Assembly: GCF_000176155.1 (NCBI RefSeq)
Contig: NZ_ACZO01000007.1
Location: forward strand, 682,001 to 746,000
DNA length: 64,000 nucleotides
Direction: 5' to 3'
Source of the DNA: Vibrio metschnikovii CIP 69.14
GTDB taxonomy: Bacteria; Pseudomonadota; Gammaproteobacteria; Enterobacterales; Vibrionaceae
Under the pieces are notes generated by a model. It had not been told where the DNA came from, made no database searches, and saw nothing but the letters and a program-made list of their open reading frames with translations. Below are positions 45,431-55,045 of this stretch, piece after piece. The position numbers and the translations under genes are program-made. How positions within the stretch are numbered: position 1 is the first letter of the stretch; every line of letters starts with the position of its first letter.

Positions 45431-47476
45431 CTATTGGCCGACAAAGGCGACGACGACGCGATTATTGTCTAACGTACGTGAAAAGACGTAAGCATTGTCT
45501 TGTGGGATTGGTTGATGAACTCCTGCACCAATTGCAGGGTTATTTTGGCGAAATTGGCCTAAGGTTTGCCAGTGTTGCAGTAAGGCTGCGCGATCATTAT
45601 CCCACTGCCAGTTCATTGAAGAGCGAGTCCCTTGATGAAAATCATCCGCATAAGGACCGACTTCGCGAGCGACTTCATCACCATAGTAAACTTGGATTGC
45701 TCCTGGAGTGAGCAGCAGAACATTCGCGGCATTACGCTGCATCTCGAGTGATTTAAAGCGCCCAAAAAATAGTTCCGTGTCATGAGATGACATATAACTG
45801 ACCGGATTAAAATCAGCATGTTTGGCGAGGGTTTGCGAATAGGCTTGGTACACATCCTCCATGGTGCTTAAACAAGCGGCGCCGCGGTCCATTCTTTTTT
45901 GTAAATCGAAGTTGATCAGCGCATCGAAACCATCATCAAAATACGGGCTACGATAAGCACTGTGCGCCCAAACTTCGCCCATCATCCAGAACGGTTCACC
46001 TTGTTTGCCCTGTTTGGCGCGCCATTCATCAAGGCGTTGGCTAGCGGTTGATTTCAGGCGTTGCCATACTTCCCCTTCGACATGTTTAACGGTATCAATT
46101 CGATAGCCATCAATACCAAAACGTTTTACCCAATCGGTTTGCCACTCAATGAGATAATCAGTGACGGTATAATTGTCACGAGATTGGACTCGTGTTCCCG
46201 GATTATTGATTAGCCATTGAGGTGGTGTGACAGGCATGTCTGCTTCAGTGAGAAAATCAGGCAATCCCGCTAACGTTAAGGTAAGATCGCTTGACCCCGG
46301 CGCTGGATAACCCGGCAGCCCGGCACGTACCCAATCTTTACCCCACCATTGCTGCCAATTTGAGTTTTGATAATCAATATATTGATGAAAACTGTGCCAC
46401 GTTTCGCCAGTTTTTGGTGCCCAATCGCTCCATTTTTCAGGCAGAGTGCTAGGTTTGACAACGTCAATGCCATCGAACTGCAAATCCGCTAAAGTCGCGT
46501 AGCCAGTATGGTTGAGTACCGCATCGAGTAGGACTCTTATGCCTCGCTTATGGGCTTCTGCCACTAAGGTGGCGAGATCTTCATCGGTGCCGAAGTTTTC
46601 GTCGATTTTGGTGAAATCTCGCGTCCAATAACCGTGATAGGCATAAAAAGGAAAGGAGCCACTGTCGCCTCCGCCAGTAAAGCCATGCACTTGTTCGACA
46701 ATAGGCGAGAGCCAAATCGCATCAGTGCCAAGGCTTTTAATGTGATCGAGCTTTTTAATTATCCCTTTGAGATCGCCGCCATGAAAGGTACCAATTTCTT
46801 GTTGGCCATCTTTTTTACGGCCATAACTGTGATCGTTACTCGGATCACCGTTATAAAAACGGTCAACCATAACAAAATAGATATTGGCATTACGGTAAGT
46901 GAAAGGCTGTGGCTCACTCTTTAGCGGAGCAAGCAGAATAAGTCCGCCACTGGTTGGGGAGGGTGTTAAAGAGACTTGCCCGTTGTTGACTGTAACGATT
47001 TGACCGCTCATCGCGTCTTTTAATTCGGTGCCTTCAGCAAAACTATCGGCTAAGGTCAAGGTAACCTCTCCACCTTGATATTGCTCACAAACAACCGAAG
47101 GTAGCGGGCGTTGAAATTCGGTTTGTTTCGCTGTGGTTGGCTGACGAACAAAGGCGAGGGTTTTATGTTGGTCATCAAAACTGAACGCATAATCACCAGT
47201 AAAGCGGATATTCAGCGGTAATTCTGTCACGGCACCACAGTTAAGCTTGATGGGAGTATTAAAACGAACAGTCTGTTCACTGTCAGCGTGACAGTCGCCC
47301 TCAATACCACTGATTTTTAGCGTGTAGTTATCCTTGGTTAACGGTATGACTAACGGCGATGTCGCGCTGAGTGGGAAATCTCGACTATTGGTGGTGGTCG
47401 AAATGGTGATATTGGGTGAGGCCAGTACCGCTGGTGCGGCTAGCATCATTGCGTAGGTTAGCGTATGCAGTTTCAT
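45431..47476 (-). CDS. malS: Periplasmic alpha-amylase, MalS-like
   Basis: 681-residue glycoside hydrolase family 13 enzyme degrading maltodextrins. Start at ATG 47476 with AAGGAAT; signal peptide MKLHTLTYAMMLAAPAVLA. An N-terminal beta-rich domain with several Cys (about 20-190) precedes the TIM barrel. Catalytic regions: DAVLNH (318-323), nucleophile D461 in GYRIDTVKH, acid E501 in MMGEVWAHS, and D566 in YMSSHDTE. V. cholerae carries a malS next to fadL-volA, as here. Strong terminator follows. Confidence 0.9.
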   Translation of the reverse strand: MKLHTLTYAMMLAAPAVLASPNITISTTTNSRDFPLSATSPLVIPLTKDNYTLKISGIEGDCHADSEQTVRFNTPIKLNCGAVTELPLNIRFTGDYAFSFDDQHKTLAFVRQPTTAKQTEFQRPLPSVVCEQYQGGEVTLTLADSFAEGTELKDAMSGQIVTVNNGQVSLTPSPTSGGLILLAPLKSEPQPFTYRNANIYFVMVDRFYNGDPSNDHSYGRKKDGQQEIGTFHGGDLKGIIKKLDHIKSLGTDAIWLSPIVEQVHGFTGGGDSGSFPFYAYHGYWTRDFTKIDENFGTDEDLATLVAEAHKRGIRVLLDAVLNHTGYATLADLQFDGIDVVKPSTLPEKWSDWAPKTGETWHSFHQYIDYQNSNWQQWWGKDWVRAGLPGYPAPGSSDLTLTLAGLPDFLTEADMPVTPPQWLINNPGTRVQSRDNYTVTDYLIEWQTDWVKRFGIDGYRIDTVKHVEGEVWQRLKSTASQRLDEWRAKQGKQGEPFWMMGEVWAHSAYRSPYFDDGFDALINFDLQKRMDRGAACLSTMEDVYQAYSQTLAKHADFNPVSYMSSHDTELFFGRFKSLEMQRNAANVLLLTPGAIQVYYGDEVAREVGPYADDFHQGTRSSMNWQWDNDRAALLQHWQTLGQFRQNNPAIGAGVHQPIPQDNAYVFSRTLDNNRVVVAFVGQ

Positions 47477-47778
47477 TCTTTTTATTCCTTGAATGATGAT
47501 ATCCCCTGCCAATGGCAATTCACCGCTGTGCTGGCCAGAGGTAGATAGGCGAGGAAGAGAGTAAACCGAATTTCATCCTTAACCATAAGTGGTCGGGTAT
47601 CGCTTGACATCATTCTTGCTGACTACGCCCTAAAAGTTTGATGCACTTCACTGCTTGTCCTTTGGGGGCGTAGAGTCTAAGGCGCTTGTTGCTGAGATTA
47701 AGAATCGGCATGATGTGGTTTTGAAAAGAGAGGTATGCTCTCTTTCGTTTGTACTAGAGCTGGCCGAGGAAACATACG

Positions 47779-48321
47779 ATGAGTAAATGGCTATTATGGT
47801 TTGGTTTATTTAGCCTACCTGCTCAAGCCGTACATGAAGATTTTTTGTTACCGTTTCTCAACCCCAATCACGCTCTACCGACCTTGTCTGAATGGCAAGA
47901 AAGTCACCAGTGGTTAGAGTGCGCTGAGGAGAGTGATCAGCATCGATGGTGCAGTGATGAATTTTATTATTACTCAACATTAGTTTGGGCAAGTATCCGT
48001 TTTATGAACGAACAGCCAGTCATGTTAGTCTTACATCTAACCTATTCGGCTCATGACTGGAGTCAATTGCAATTAGCGCTGCGCCGAGATGGCTTTCAAG
48101 TTGATCGCGTCCAGATCGCTGAGGCTATTTTTTCCGTTGATGATCAACGGATCGATAAAACCAGCTCTGACGTTGATCGCCAGTTAATCTTATTTCTTAA
48201 CCATCATGCTCATCGTTTTCCTAAGCGGCAGCAGTGGTCGATGTCTGGACGACAAGTTGAGTTATTGACCGATGGTAAGGATATTGAAGTGCGTTGGCTG
48301 GCCGTGGGATCGAATGATTAA
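47779..48321 (+). CDS. Secreted hypothetical protein
   Basis: 180 residues, not recognised. Probable signal peptide MSKWLLWFGLFSLPAQA, then a mature domain with two Cys (LECAEESDQHRWC, a likely disulfide) and alternating strands. GAGGAAA precedes ATG 47779. An 83-bp gap separates it from the aldo/keto reductase on the same strand. No family can be named. Confidence 0.75.
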   Translation: MSKWLLWFGLFSLPAQAVHEDFLLPFLNPNHALPTLSEWQESHQWLECAEESDQHRWCSDEFYYYSTLVWASIRFMNEQPVMLVLHLTYSAHDWSQLQLALRRDGFQVDRVQIAEAIFSVDDQRIDKTSSDVDRQLILFLNHHAHRFPKRQQWSMSGRQVELLTDGKDIEVRWLAVGSND

Positions 48322-48404
48322 ATTTAACCGATCGCTTATCGGAAGTAGCGTAGCAAGTTTCGTCTATAAAATTAAATAGAGAGCAAGGTAAAGGAGTAGA
48401 AACA

Positions 48405-49313
48405 ATGATTGAGAAAGTTACGATGGCTTCCCAAGGTCCAGAATTTTCTGAGCTAGTGCAAGGATACTGGCGTCTTGGGGAATGGAACATGACGCCGCAA
48501 TCTCGTTTAACATTCATTAAGCAGCATCTTGAATTAGGTATCAGTACCGTTGATCATGCTGATATCTATGGTAATTATCAATGTGAACGTTTATTTGGTG
48601 AGGCCTTGGCTCTTGAACCAGCTTTACGTGACCAACTGCAAATCATTACTAAATGCGACATTAAATTATGTGGTGATAGTTATCCTTCGCAAAAGATCAA
48701 CCACTATGATACCAGTTCAGCGCACCTCTATCAGTCGGTCAATCATTCATTACAACGTCTCGGCGTTAATGAAATTGATGTGTTATTACTTCACCGACCA
48801 GATGTATTAATGAACGCCGATGAGGTAGCCGAAGTGTTCTCTGACTTACATAAAGTTGGCAAGGTCAAACATTTTGGCGTATCGAACTTTAGCCCAGCTC
48901 AATTTGATTTGTTACAATCACGCTTATCTAAGCCTTTGATTACTAATCAAGTTGAGATTAATCCGCTGAATATTCAAGTTGCGCATGATGGCACTTTGGA
49001 TCAATTACAACGTTTACGAACCAGACCGATGGCGTGGTCATGTTTAGCCGGTGGTCAACTGTTTAATGGACAGAGTGAGCAAATTGCCCGAGTACGTCAG
49101 GTGCTTGAAGAAATACGCGAAGAGATTGGCGCACAGAGTATCGATCAAGTGGTGTATGCTTGGGTACGTTGCTTACCTTCTAACCCAGTGGTGATCCTTG
49201 GTTCCGGCAATATCCAGCGTACACAAGCTGCGGTTGAGGCATTATCGCTGACGTTAACTCGCGAACAATGGTATCGAGTTTGGGTGGCATCCAAAGGTCA
49301 CAATGTGCCGTAA
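48405..49313 (+). CDS. Aldo/keto reductase, YdhF-like
   Basis: 302-residue NAD(P)H-dependent TIM-barrel oxidoreductase. Tetrad and nucleotide-binding segments: GYWRLGEWNM, DHADIYGNYQCERLFGEAL (Asp and Tyr), TKCDIKL (Lys), VLLLHRPD (His), VKHFGVSNFSPAQFDLL, and a C-terminal ILGSGNIQRTQAAVEAL. Closest remembered relative is E. coli YdhF. Physiological substrate unknown. AAAGGAG site before the ATG. Confidence 0.92.
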   Translation: MIEKVTMASQGPEFSELVQGYWRLGEWNMTPQSRLTFIKQHLELGISTVDHADIYGNYQCERLFGEALALEPALRDQLQIITKCDIKLCGDSYPSQKINHYDTSSAHLYQSVNHSLQRLGVNEIDVLLLHRPDVLMNADEVAEVFSDLHKVGKVKHFGVSNFSPAQFDLLQSRLSKPLITNQVEINPLNIQVAHDGTLDQLQRLRTRPMAWSCLAGGQLFNGQSEQIARVRQVLEEIREEIGAQSIDQVVYAWVRCLPSNPVVILGSGNIQRTQAAVEALSLTLTREQWYRVWVASKGHNVP

Positions 49314-49342
49314 GTTAAATCGATTAACCTTGCTGAATGAGA

Positions 49343-49378
49343 AACCAGCCGCATCGAGCGTAAACGATGCGGCTGGTT
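49343..49378. terminator. Terminator between aldo/keto reductase and Dcu genes
   Basis: 14-bp GC-rich stem AACCAGCCGCATCG / CGATGCGGCTGGTT with an eight-base loop, between convergent genes. Confidence 0.85.
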
Positions 49379-49402
49379 ATTATCAGCTGAGTGGATTAGT
49401 GA

Positions 49403-50728
49403 TTAACCAATCACAATTTGTCCGAGCACATAGCCGACACAACACGCACTGATCACGCCCACTAAACCGGGAGCCATAAATGAGTGGTTAAAATACCATT
49501 TGCCGATCTTGGTTGTTCCTGTCATATCAAAGTTCACGGTAGCGATATCAGAAGGGTAGTTCGGAATAAAGAAGTAACCGTACAGCGCAGGCATTAACCC
49601 GATCAATAACGCAGGTTCGAGCCCCAGTGCTACACCGACCGGTAGCATCATCTTCGCAACGACCGCTTGTGAGTTCACCACAACCGACACAATAAATAAT
49701 GCTAGTGCAAAGGTCCAAGGATAGGCGTTCACCATATCAATGATCCCTGAGCGAAATTGTGGCATCGCATATTGAAAATAGGTGTCCGACATCCAAGCAA
49801 TACCAAAAATGGCAATTGCAGCCACCATCCCCGATTTGAAAACTACGCCTTCTGGAACCGTTTTTGGATTAACTTTAGCGACCAATAAAATAATACCGCC
49901 GAAACAAAGCATCATCATTTGAATCACGGTCGCCATATCAATCGCCTTATTACCCGAAATCATTCTGACTTCAGGGAACATGGCGATCAAAACAATGATC
50001 ACAATTGAGAGAATAAAGAGCATGACAGAATTCTTTGCCGCGGCTGGGAGGACTTCATCTAATGATGTGGCGGTTGTGCTAAGAATTTTCTCTTTGAAGA
50101 TGGGATCTTTTAGCCGTTCTTGATAGTCCTGATCTTGCTCGAGCTCTTTACCTCTACGCATGCTGTAGAGCGACATCAACACGGTTCCAAATAACGTCGC
50201 AGGTACCGATACCATCAAAATAGATAACAGCGTGATGTTGTGATTAATCGTCGATAGCTCTGCAAGATAGTAAACAACAGCGGCAGAAATGGGCGAAGCA
50301 GTAATGGCGATTTGTGAAGCAACGGAAGCGGCGGCCATCGGACGCTCGGGACGAATACCATTTTTTAATGCGACATCGCCAATGATCGGCATAATCGAGT
50401 AAACCGCATGACCCGTTCCAAGCAGAAAAGTCATGGTGTAGGTCACTAAAGGAGCAATCATAGTGACTTGTTTTGGGTTACGGCGTAACAATTTCTCAGC
50501 AACTTGCAGCATGTATTTTAAGCCACCCGCCGCTTCTAAGATCGACGCACAAGTGACCACGGCTAAAATGATCAACATGACCGTTACCGGAGGGGAGGTC
50601 GGAGGCATTTTAAAAATAAAGACTTCCACCACCAAGCCAATGCCTGAGACAACACCAAGGCCTATCCCACCATAACGGGAACCAATGTATAACACTATTA
50701 ATAGGAATAAGAATTCCAAATACAACAT
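49403..50728 (-). CDS. Anaerobic C4-dicarboxylate transporter, DcuA/DcuB family
   Basis: 441-residue inner-membrane carrier with about 10-12 helices, exchanging fumarate/aspartate for succinate. Highly similar in pattern to E. coli DcuB: AEKLLRRNPKQVTMIAPLVT, GTGHAVYSIMPIIGDVALKN, GIRPERPMAAASVASQ, PNYPSDIATVNFD and NHSFMAPGLVGV; SQIAITASPISAAVVYY is closer to DcuA. Start ATG 50728 with AGGTT. Single-gene unit. An FNR site was not found upstream. Confidence 0.92.
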   Translation of the reverse strand: MLYLEFLFLLIVLYIGSRYGGIGLGVVSGIGLVVEVFIFKMPPTSPPVTVMLIILAVVTCASILEAAGGLKYMLQVAEKLLRRNPKQVTMIAPLVTYTMTFLLGTGHAVYSIMPIIGDVALKNGIRPERPMAAASVASQIAITASPISAAVVYYLAELSTINHNITLLSILMVSVPATLFGTVLMSLYSMRRGKELEQDQDYQERLKDPIFKEKILSTTATSLDEVLPAAAKNSVMLFILSIVIIVLIAMFPEVRMISGNKAIDMATVIQMMMLCFGGIILLVAKVNPKTVPEGVVFKSGMVAAIAIFGIAWMSDTYFQYAMPQFRSGIIDMVNAYPWTFALALFIVSVVVNSQAVVAKMMLPVGVALGLEPALLIGLMPALYGYFFIPNYPSDIATVNFDMTGTTKIGKWYFNHSFMAPGLVGVISACCVGYVLGQIVIG

Positions 50729-51143
50729 ACTAACCTGACCTTATCATTAAAATTGGGTATCCCAATTCACTCGGATAGCGTGTCTAGAAATGCTCGGTAT
50801 TTCATCTCTATCTTGCTGTTTAAGTGAGTCGGGTGAATATTCTGTGACTGAGACGATTCACTGCTCAATAAGTTGAATATCTTGGCGTAATTAACGGATT
50901 AACCAGCGTATTTTCTGATTTCATCCACAAAAAGTATGAAGTGAAGTTCACACATATTTACATTTTAAAAATGGAAGTGACTTATTGTGATCTTTGTCCC
51001 ATTAAAATCCGAAAAAGTTAATCTTTTTAAGGTGTTAATGTAGCCAAAGTGTAGTTTTTAACGTGGAAAGCAAGAAAAAGCCGAGCGGATGCTCGGCTGT
51101 TTTTAGGGAACGGAAGGCGAATCCGAATCATGCACCACGCTGG
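50729..51143. other. Gene-free region between dcu and nadE
   Basis: About 415 bp: presumably the dcu promoter region plus the nadE 3' end. A CRP half-site-like TGTGA-N6-TCCCA at 50986 is too weak to call. The nadE terminator at 51079-51098 is the only clear element. Confidence 0.4.
51079..51098 (-). terminator. nadE terminator
   Basis: 8-bp stem AGCCGAGC / GCTCGGCT with loop GGAT, followed on minus by TTTTTC; a T tract also follows on plus. Confidence 0.8.
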
Positions 51144-51983
51144 TTACAATGATTCGTCATAAATGGTTGGGATCGGCTGTCGTTTATGTTGAGTGACTTG
51201 ATAGATATGAATCAAACGTTCAGCCACATAGCTAGGGACTGGTTTACCTTCTAAAAAATCATCAATTTGTTGATAAGTGAGATTAAGCGCGTCTTCATCG
51301 GCTTTTTGTGGAGCTAGCTCTTCTAAATCAGCCGTAGGGACTTTGTTAACTAAGACTTCAGGTGCGCCCAGTGTGGCGGCCAGTAAGCGCACTTGGCGTT
51401 TATTGAGACCAAACAGTGGCGCTAAATCACAGGCACCATCACCATATTTGGTGTAAAAGCCAGTAATGTTTTCCGCAGAATGGTCGGTACCCAGTACCAA
51501 GCCACCGACATAGCCAGCGATTTCATATTGAGCAATCATACGTGCCCGCGCTTTAACATTGCCTTTGACAAAATCGACTTTGGCTTGATCATTAGGCAAT
51601 AAGCCAGTATTGGCGAGTGCTTGATGCGAAGCTGCATGTAAACCATCGACGCCCGCTTTAATGTTGACCGAGACCGCATGAGTGGGTTGAATAAACGATA
51701 AAGCTAACTGAGCTTCTTGCTCATCTTTTTGTTCACCATAAGGTAGGCGAACGGCAATAAATTGGTAAGCTTGCGTTTGTTGTTCTTGATTGAGTTGATC
51801 AACGGCGAGCTGTGCAAGGCGGCCACACGTGGTTGAATCGACACCGCCACTGATCCCAAGGACTAACGATTGACAGCCAGACGTTAAAAGTTTGCGTTTA
51901 ATAAACGTGACGCGTCGTTCAATTTCAAAGTGAGGATCAATGCTAGGTTGTACGCGCATTTCTTGTCGAATGATGTGTTCCAT
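51144..51983 (-). CDS. nadE: NH3-dependent NAD+ synthetase
   Basis: 279 residues; final step of NAD synthesis (deamido-NAD + NH3 + ATP). Start at ATG 51983 with AAGGAAATCTT; the much longer open frame upstream overlaps the divergent gene and is not used. PP-loop motif [16 protein letters not shown], then [31 protein letters not shown] and [15 protein letters not shown] are all present. Length equals E. coli NadE. Divergent from a NadD-like gene, with 130 bp between them. Confidence 0.96.
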   Translation of the reverse strand: MEHIIRQEMRVQPSIDPHFEIERRVTFIKRKLLTSGCQSLVLGISGGVDSTTCGRLAQLAVDQLNQEQQTQAYQFIAVRLPYGEQKDEQEAQLALSFIQPTHAVSVNIKAGVDGLHAASHQALANTGLLPNDQAKVDFVKGNVKARARMIAQYEIAGYVGGLVLGTDHSAENITGFYTKYGDGACDLAPLFGLNKRQVRLLAATLGAPEVLVNKVPTADLEELAPQKADEDALNLTYQQIDDFLEGKPVPSYVAERLIHIYQVTQHKRQPIPTIYDESL

Positions 51984-52044
51984 AAGATTTCCTTTCTGGC
52001 TTGCTAAACCGAGGTGGCTAAGGCTCGCATAATGAGGTGACTTA

Positions 52045-52057
52045 GGTATATCATACC
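52045..52057. promoter_or_regulatory. Dyad between nadE and nadD-like gene
   Basis: GGTATATCATACC, perfect 5-bp arms with a 3-bp centre, midway between divergent NAD-synthesis genes; possible operator, regulator unknown. Confidence 0.35.
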
Positions 52058-52113
52058 GCAAACATGAAATTAGAAAACCGTGAATACGGGCTGAGTCTTG
52101 AATTGAGGAAACG

Positions 52114-52629
52114 ATGCAAAAAGTGGCCGTCTTTGGTAGTGCGTTTAATCCACCGTCACTAGGGCATAAACATGTTCTTGAGTCGTTGAGCCATTTTGAT
52201 CGCGTATTATTAATACCCAGCATTAGCCATGCTTGGGGTAAAACCATGCTGGATTACACATTACGCTGTCGTTTAGTCGACGCTTTTATTAAAGACTTGA
52301 CTACCAGCCATATCGAGTTGTTGGCGATAGAGCAAGCGTTGTGGCAACCAGATCAGAGTGTGACAACTTATGCTTTGTTGACGCATTTACAGAGCCAATT
52401 GCCTGATGCTGAACTGACATTTGTGATTGGTCCAGATAACTTCTTTCGTTTCCACGAGTTTTATCGAGCAGAAGAGATTGTGCGGCATTGGTCGGTAATG
52501 GTCTGCCCAGAAAAAGTGAACATTCGTAGTACCCATATTCGTCAGGCTATCGCCGCGAGGGAAAATATCCAAGGTCTAACCACTCCGAGTGTTGCCGCGC
52601 TCCTTGAACAACTTCAGGTGTATCGCTAA
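52114..52629 (+). CDS. NadD-like nucleotidyltransferase
   Basis: 171-residue member of the nucleotidyltransferase alpha/beta-phosphodiesterase family. N-terminal [17 protein letters not shown] corresponds to the GxFDPxHxGH ATP-binding motif, [15 protein letters not shown] to the NadD substrate loop, and [10 protein letters not shown] to ISSTxIR. Shorter than NadD (about 213) because the segment before the last motif is cut down. Likely nicotinate- or NMN-adenylyltransferase, supported by the divergent nadE; may be a paralogue of the main nadD. GAGGAAACG before the ATG. Confidence 0.85.
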   Translation: MQKVAVFGSAFNPPSLGHKHVLESLSHFDRVLLIPSISHAWGKTMLDYTLRCRLVDAFIKDLTTSHIELLAIEQALWQPDQSVTTYALLTHLQSQLPDAELTFVIGPDNFFRFHEFYRAEEIVRHWSVMVCPEKVNIRSTHIRQAIAARENIQGLTTPSVAALLEQLQVYR

Positions 52630-52662
52630 TCGTATGCAAAATGCACAAAGAATCATCGCCAA

Positions 52663-53136
52663 ATGATGCAGCCAGTAGTGTGGGGATGGTTGATGTTATC
52701 CAGCTCGGTCATGGACTGTTCACCTTACGATGGCGTTGAGCAATCTTTATCAATCCGTTCGGTTATTTTTAGCCATCAAACGGTATGTGATGAATGGCGA
52801 GAAGCTAATTATACCGGGTTGACTTTGTCGGTGAATCGATCAGAGAAAGCGGATGACTACTGGACGGGCTGGGTTGCTGATGGTGTTATCAAGGCTGACC
52901 CGATAGTCAGTTCTAATTATCAGCAAGGTTATTTTGGCGTCAGTGTCTGGATGCCGGATGAGCTTGCTGAGCAAGAAGCGGAAATGACTTTAGAAGAATG
53001 GTTAAAAAATCACGGTGTCGCGCTTAGCTTGGCTTATGGCGATAAGAGAAACGGTTTACCTCGTTTACGCCTCGACTATCGTTGGCATGAAATGTCGCAA
53101 ACCGATTGGTTTTTACAGCTTGAAATCCCTTTTTAA
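52663..53136 (+). CDS. Hypothetical protein, possibly exported
   Basis: 157 residues, not recognised. Short hydrophobic start (MMQPVVWGWLMLSSSVMDC) could be a signal or lipoprotein-like sequence, but the fit is poor. The rest is acidic and Trp/Tyr-rich (YFGVSVWMPDELAEQEAEMT; LDYRWHEMSQTDWFLQLEIPF), ending in an aromatic residue. Weak ribosome site. 33 bp after the NadD-like gene, so perhaps cotranscribed, ending at a strong terminator. Confidence 0.6.
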   Translation: MMQPVVWGWLMLSSSVMDCSPYDGVEQSLSIRSVIFSHQTVCDEWREANYTGLTLSVNRSEKADDYWTGWVADGVIKADPIVSSNYQQGYFGVSVWMPDELAEQEAEMTLEEWLKNHGVALSLAYGDKRNGLPRLRLDYRWHEMSQTDWFLQLEIPF

Positions 53137-53161
53137 TCCTGAAAAATTAATCACAAAGCAG

Positions 53162-53186
53162 CAGGGGCGTATTGATTACGCCCCTG
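53162..53186. terminator. Terminator between hypothetical gene and emrD
   Basis: 10-bp stem CAGGGGCGTA / TACGCCCCTG with loop TTGAT, followed by ATTTATTT; convergent genes. Confidence 0.8.
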
Positions 53187-53238
53187 ATTTATTTGAGTTT
53201 GTAGCCAAACAACCTCAAATTGAAAGCACATGGTCATA

Positions 53239-54444
53239 TCAAATTGGTAGTGGCATTGACTGTGATGGGTCTTGCGGCTTGTAGACTCGCTTTAAACCCA
53301 GTATCGCCAGCATGGACATCAATAACATAATGATCCCCAGAGGAAGCTGGTTAGTCGTAGGAAACAAAGAGGCGGTTAGCGTGGCTAAGCCCGCGCCTAA
53401 GTTTTGCATTCCCCCCAATATCGCACCACCAGTGCCGGCATGGTAAGGCAGTGGATTGAGCGCTCCGGTTGTCGCCGCGGGAAACAAAATACCCGCACCG
53501 AGAAAATACACCGTTGCGCCACCAATGAGTGTTAATGCGGTCGTTTGGTCGAACAGACCAGGGATGAGGACAATCATTGAGCCACAAAAAATCGCCATTA
53601 GACCGACACGCAACGCTTGTTTTTCACTGTATTTCTGCGCGACGACGCTAGATAACCAAGCGCCAGCTAAGTAACCCGGAATGGGTGTTACAAACAATAA
53701 GCTAACAGTTGTCGCTGGCAGAGCTAATACGCCACCAAGTAATACACCTGCAGCAGCTTCAAAGACCGCTAAGCCAGCGAAGGTCGCGACTAAGCAGATT
53801 AAGTAGCCTTGAAAGCGGTGATCCGACATCACAAACTGATAACTGCGTATCACAGGTTCTTTTCGGCGGTTCGCTTTCGGTAAGGTCTCGACTAAGCTAG
53901 TCAGCATTGTAATCAGCACTGCAATTGCAAAGAGCGATAAAAACAGATAGCTAGATCGCCAGCCAAACGCTTCGGTTAAGTAGCCACCCAATACTGGCGC
54001 AATCAGTGGTGAGAAAATCAAACACATACTGATCAAGCTGTTGGCTTGATGAAGTTTACTACCGGTAAAACAGTCACGGGTGAGTGTACGGCACATCGCG
54101 CCACCACAGCCAATACCAAGACCTTGAATAAAACTACCGGCTAAAAACCAGTGGTATTGATGAGCGAATAATGCCATCAAAGTCCCGAAAATATAAATAA
54201 CCAATCCAACAATGATGATCGGTTTTCGGCCTAAGCGATCAGACAGTGGCCCATAAGCAAACTGTGAGAGACCGTAGGGAATTAAATAACACGCCATCAC
54301 GGCTTGTAGCGCTGATGGAGAAACTAAAAACTCTCCAGCCATATGACCAATAGATGGGACATACATAGTTTGTGTCATTTGACCTACCGCCGCTAAAATC
54401 GCGATCAAGAAAGTCAATTTGACTAATGGAAATGTTGCAGACAT
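53239..54444 (-). CDS. emrD: EmrD-type multidrug efflux MFS transporter
   Basis: 401-residue 12-helix MFS transporter of the DHA1/Bcr family. Start at ATG 54444 with GGTGGAG; a GTG-like extension is ignored. Strong resemblance to E. coli EmrD: ILAAVGQMTQTMYVPSI, GPLSDRLGRKPIII (motif A), GLGIGCGGAMCRTLTRDC, FGWRSSYLFL, AGTGGAILGGMQNLGAGL. V. cholerae has several EmrD homologues including EmrD-3; which one this matches is open. Expels hydrophobic toxicants with proton coupling. Confidence 0.9.
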   Translation of the reverse strand: MSATFPLVKLTFLIAILAAVGQMTQTMYVPSIGHMAGEFLVSPSALQAVMACYLIPYGLSQFAYGPLSDRLGRKPIIIVGLVIYIFGTLMALFAHQYHWFLAGSFIQGLGIGCGGAMCRTLTRDCFTGSKLHQANSLISMCLIFSPLIAPVLGGYLTEAFGWRSSYLFLSLFAIAVLITMLTSLVETLPKANRRKEPVIRSYQFVMSDHRFQGYLICLVATFAGLAVFEAAAGVLLGGVLALPATTVSLLFVTPIPGYLAGAWLSSVVAQKYSEKQALRVGLMAIFCGSMIVLIPGLFDQTTALTLIGGATVYFLGAGILFPAATTGALNPLPYHAGTGGAILGGMQNLGAGLATLTASLFPTTNQLPLGIIMLLMSMLAILGLKRVYKPQDPSQSMPLPI

Positions 54445-54757
54445 TACGTTCTCCACCTAACAACATTAAAGCGTGAGGATTGATATCAAGGATGAATAAA
54501 AATAACCAGAAAACCAGTGTTTACGGCGCGTGATATTAGTCATCAGTATACGGTTAATCAATCAAAAAGTGATGAAGCTAGCACGATATAATTCTATACT
54601 TATGATTAGATAAACTAATCTGAGTTGATGGTGCTAACTTAACCTATTATTGGATGATATGAATTAATGCCACGTTAATGATAAGGTTTTTTTAGGCTTG
54701 CTATTGCTTTCAGTCTTTGGAGTCTCTACATTATTTAAATGAGAATCAATATCATGT
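54445..54757. promoter_or_regulatory. Divergent control region emrD / iron-regulated gene
   Basis: AT-rich 313 bp. Contains dyad GATTAG-ATAAA-CTAATC at 54604-54620 and, near its right end, the Fur-type box at 54735-54753. No supported ORF. Confidence 0.45.
54735..54753. promoter_or_regulatory. Fur box candidate 1
   Basis: TTAAATGAGAATCAATATC agrees at 14 of 19 positions with the Fur consensus GATAATGATAATCATTATC. It is directly upstream of the small membrane gene at 54767. Confidence 0.65.
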
Positions 54758-54766
54758 GTGGTGTTT

Positions 54767-55045
54767 ATGTTAGCGTGGTTAGCAACGGTGGTTTTTTTAG
54801 TTGGGATGGGGATGAAAGTGGCGGTTTCGTCACGTTGGCTCATTAGTGTGATTGGCGTGGTCACCTTATTATCGTGGTTTGCATGGTTCGATATACGTTT
54901 GGTTTGTCTCGGGTTATTTATTTCAGCCCCCTTTATTGTTCGCTTCACCCGTCAGCATACGGCGCAGTTATGTTTTTTACTGTGTGTGTTGGGATCGACG
55001 CTTGCTAGCCTACTCATCACCTTATTGACTCTTCGTCTAATATAA
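54767..55045 (+). CDS. Small membrane protein, probably iron-regulated
   Basis: 92 residues from ATG 54767 (a GTG three codons earlier, at 54758, is an alternative). Almost wholly hydrophobic, with three predicted helices (MLAWLATVVFLVGMGMKVAV; ISVIGVVTLLSWFAWF; LCFLLCVLGSTLASLLITLL). Unknown family. The Fur-type box 13 bp upstream and the siderophore transporter downstream suggest a role in iron uptake, which is inference. Confidence 0.6.
   Translation: MLAWLATVVFLVGMGMKVAVSSRWLISVIGVVTLLSWFAWFDIRLVCLGLFISAPFIVRFTRQHTAQLCFLLCVLGSTLASLLITLLTLRLI

Noticed and set aside
47501..47506. MalT-type box (GGGGAT on minus) before malS
   Set aside because: A single short hexamer adjoining the ribosome site, without the tandem arrangement expected for MalT.
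50986..51001. CRP-like site TGTGA-N6-TCCCA upstream of the Dcu gene
   Set aside because: Only one half-site matches and the distance to the gene is about 270 bp.
51984..52247. Long N-terminal extension of nadE
   Set aside because: It overlaps the divergent NadD-like gene and its promoter region; ATG 51983 has a good ribosome site and gives the family length.
54664..54948. 94-codon minus-strand ORF
   Set aside because: Antisense to the Fur-type box and to the better supported small membrane gene; Asn/Thr/Lys-rich shadow translation.
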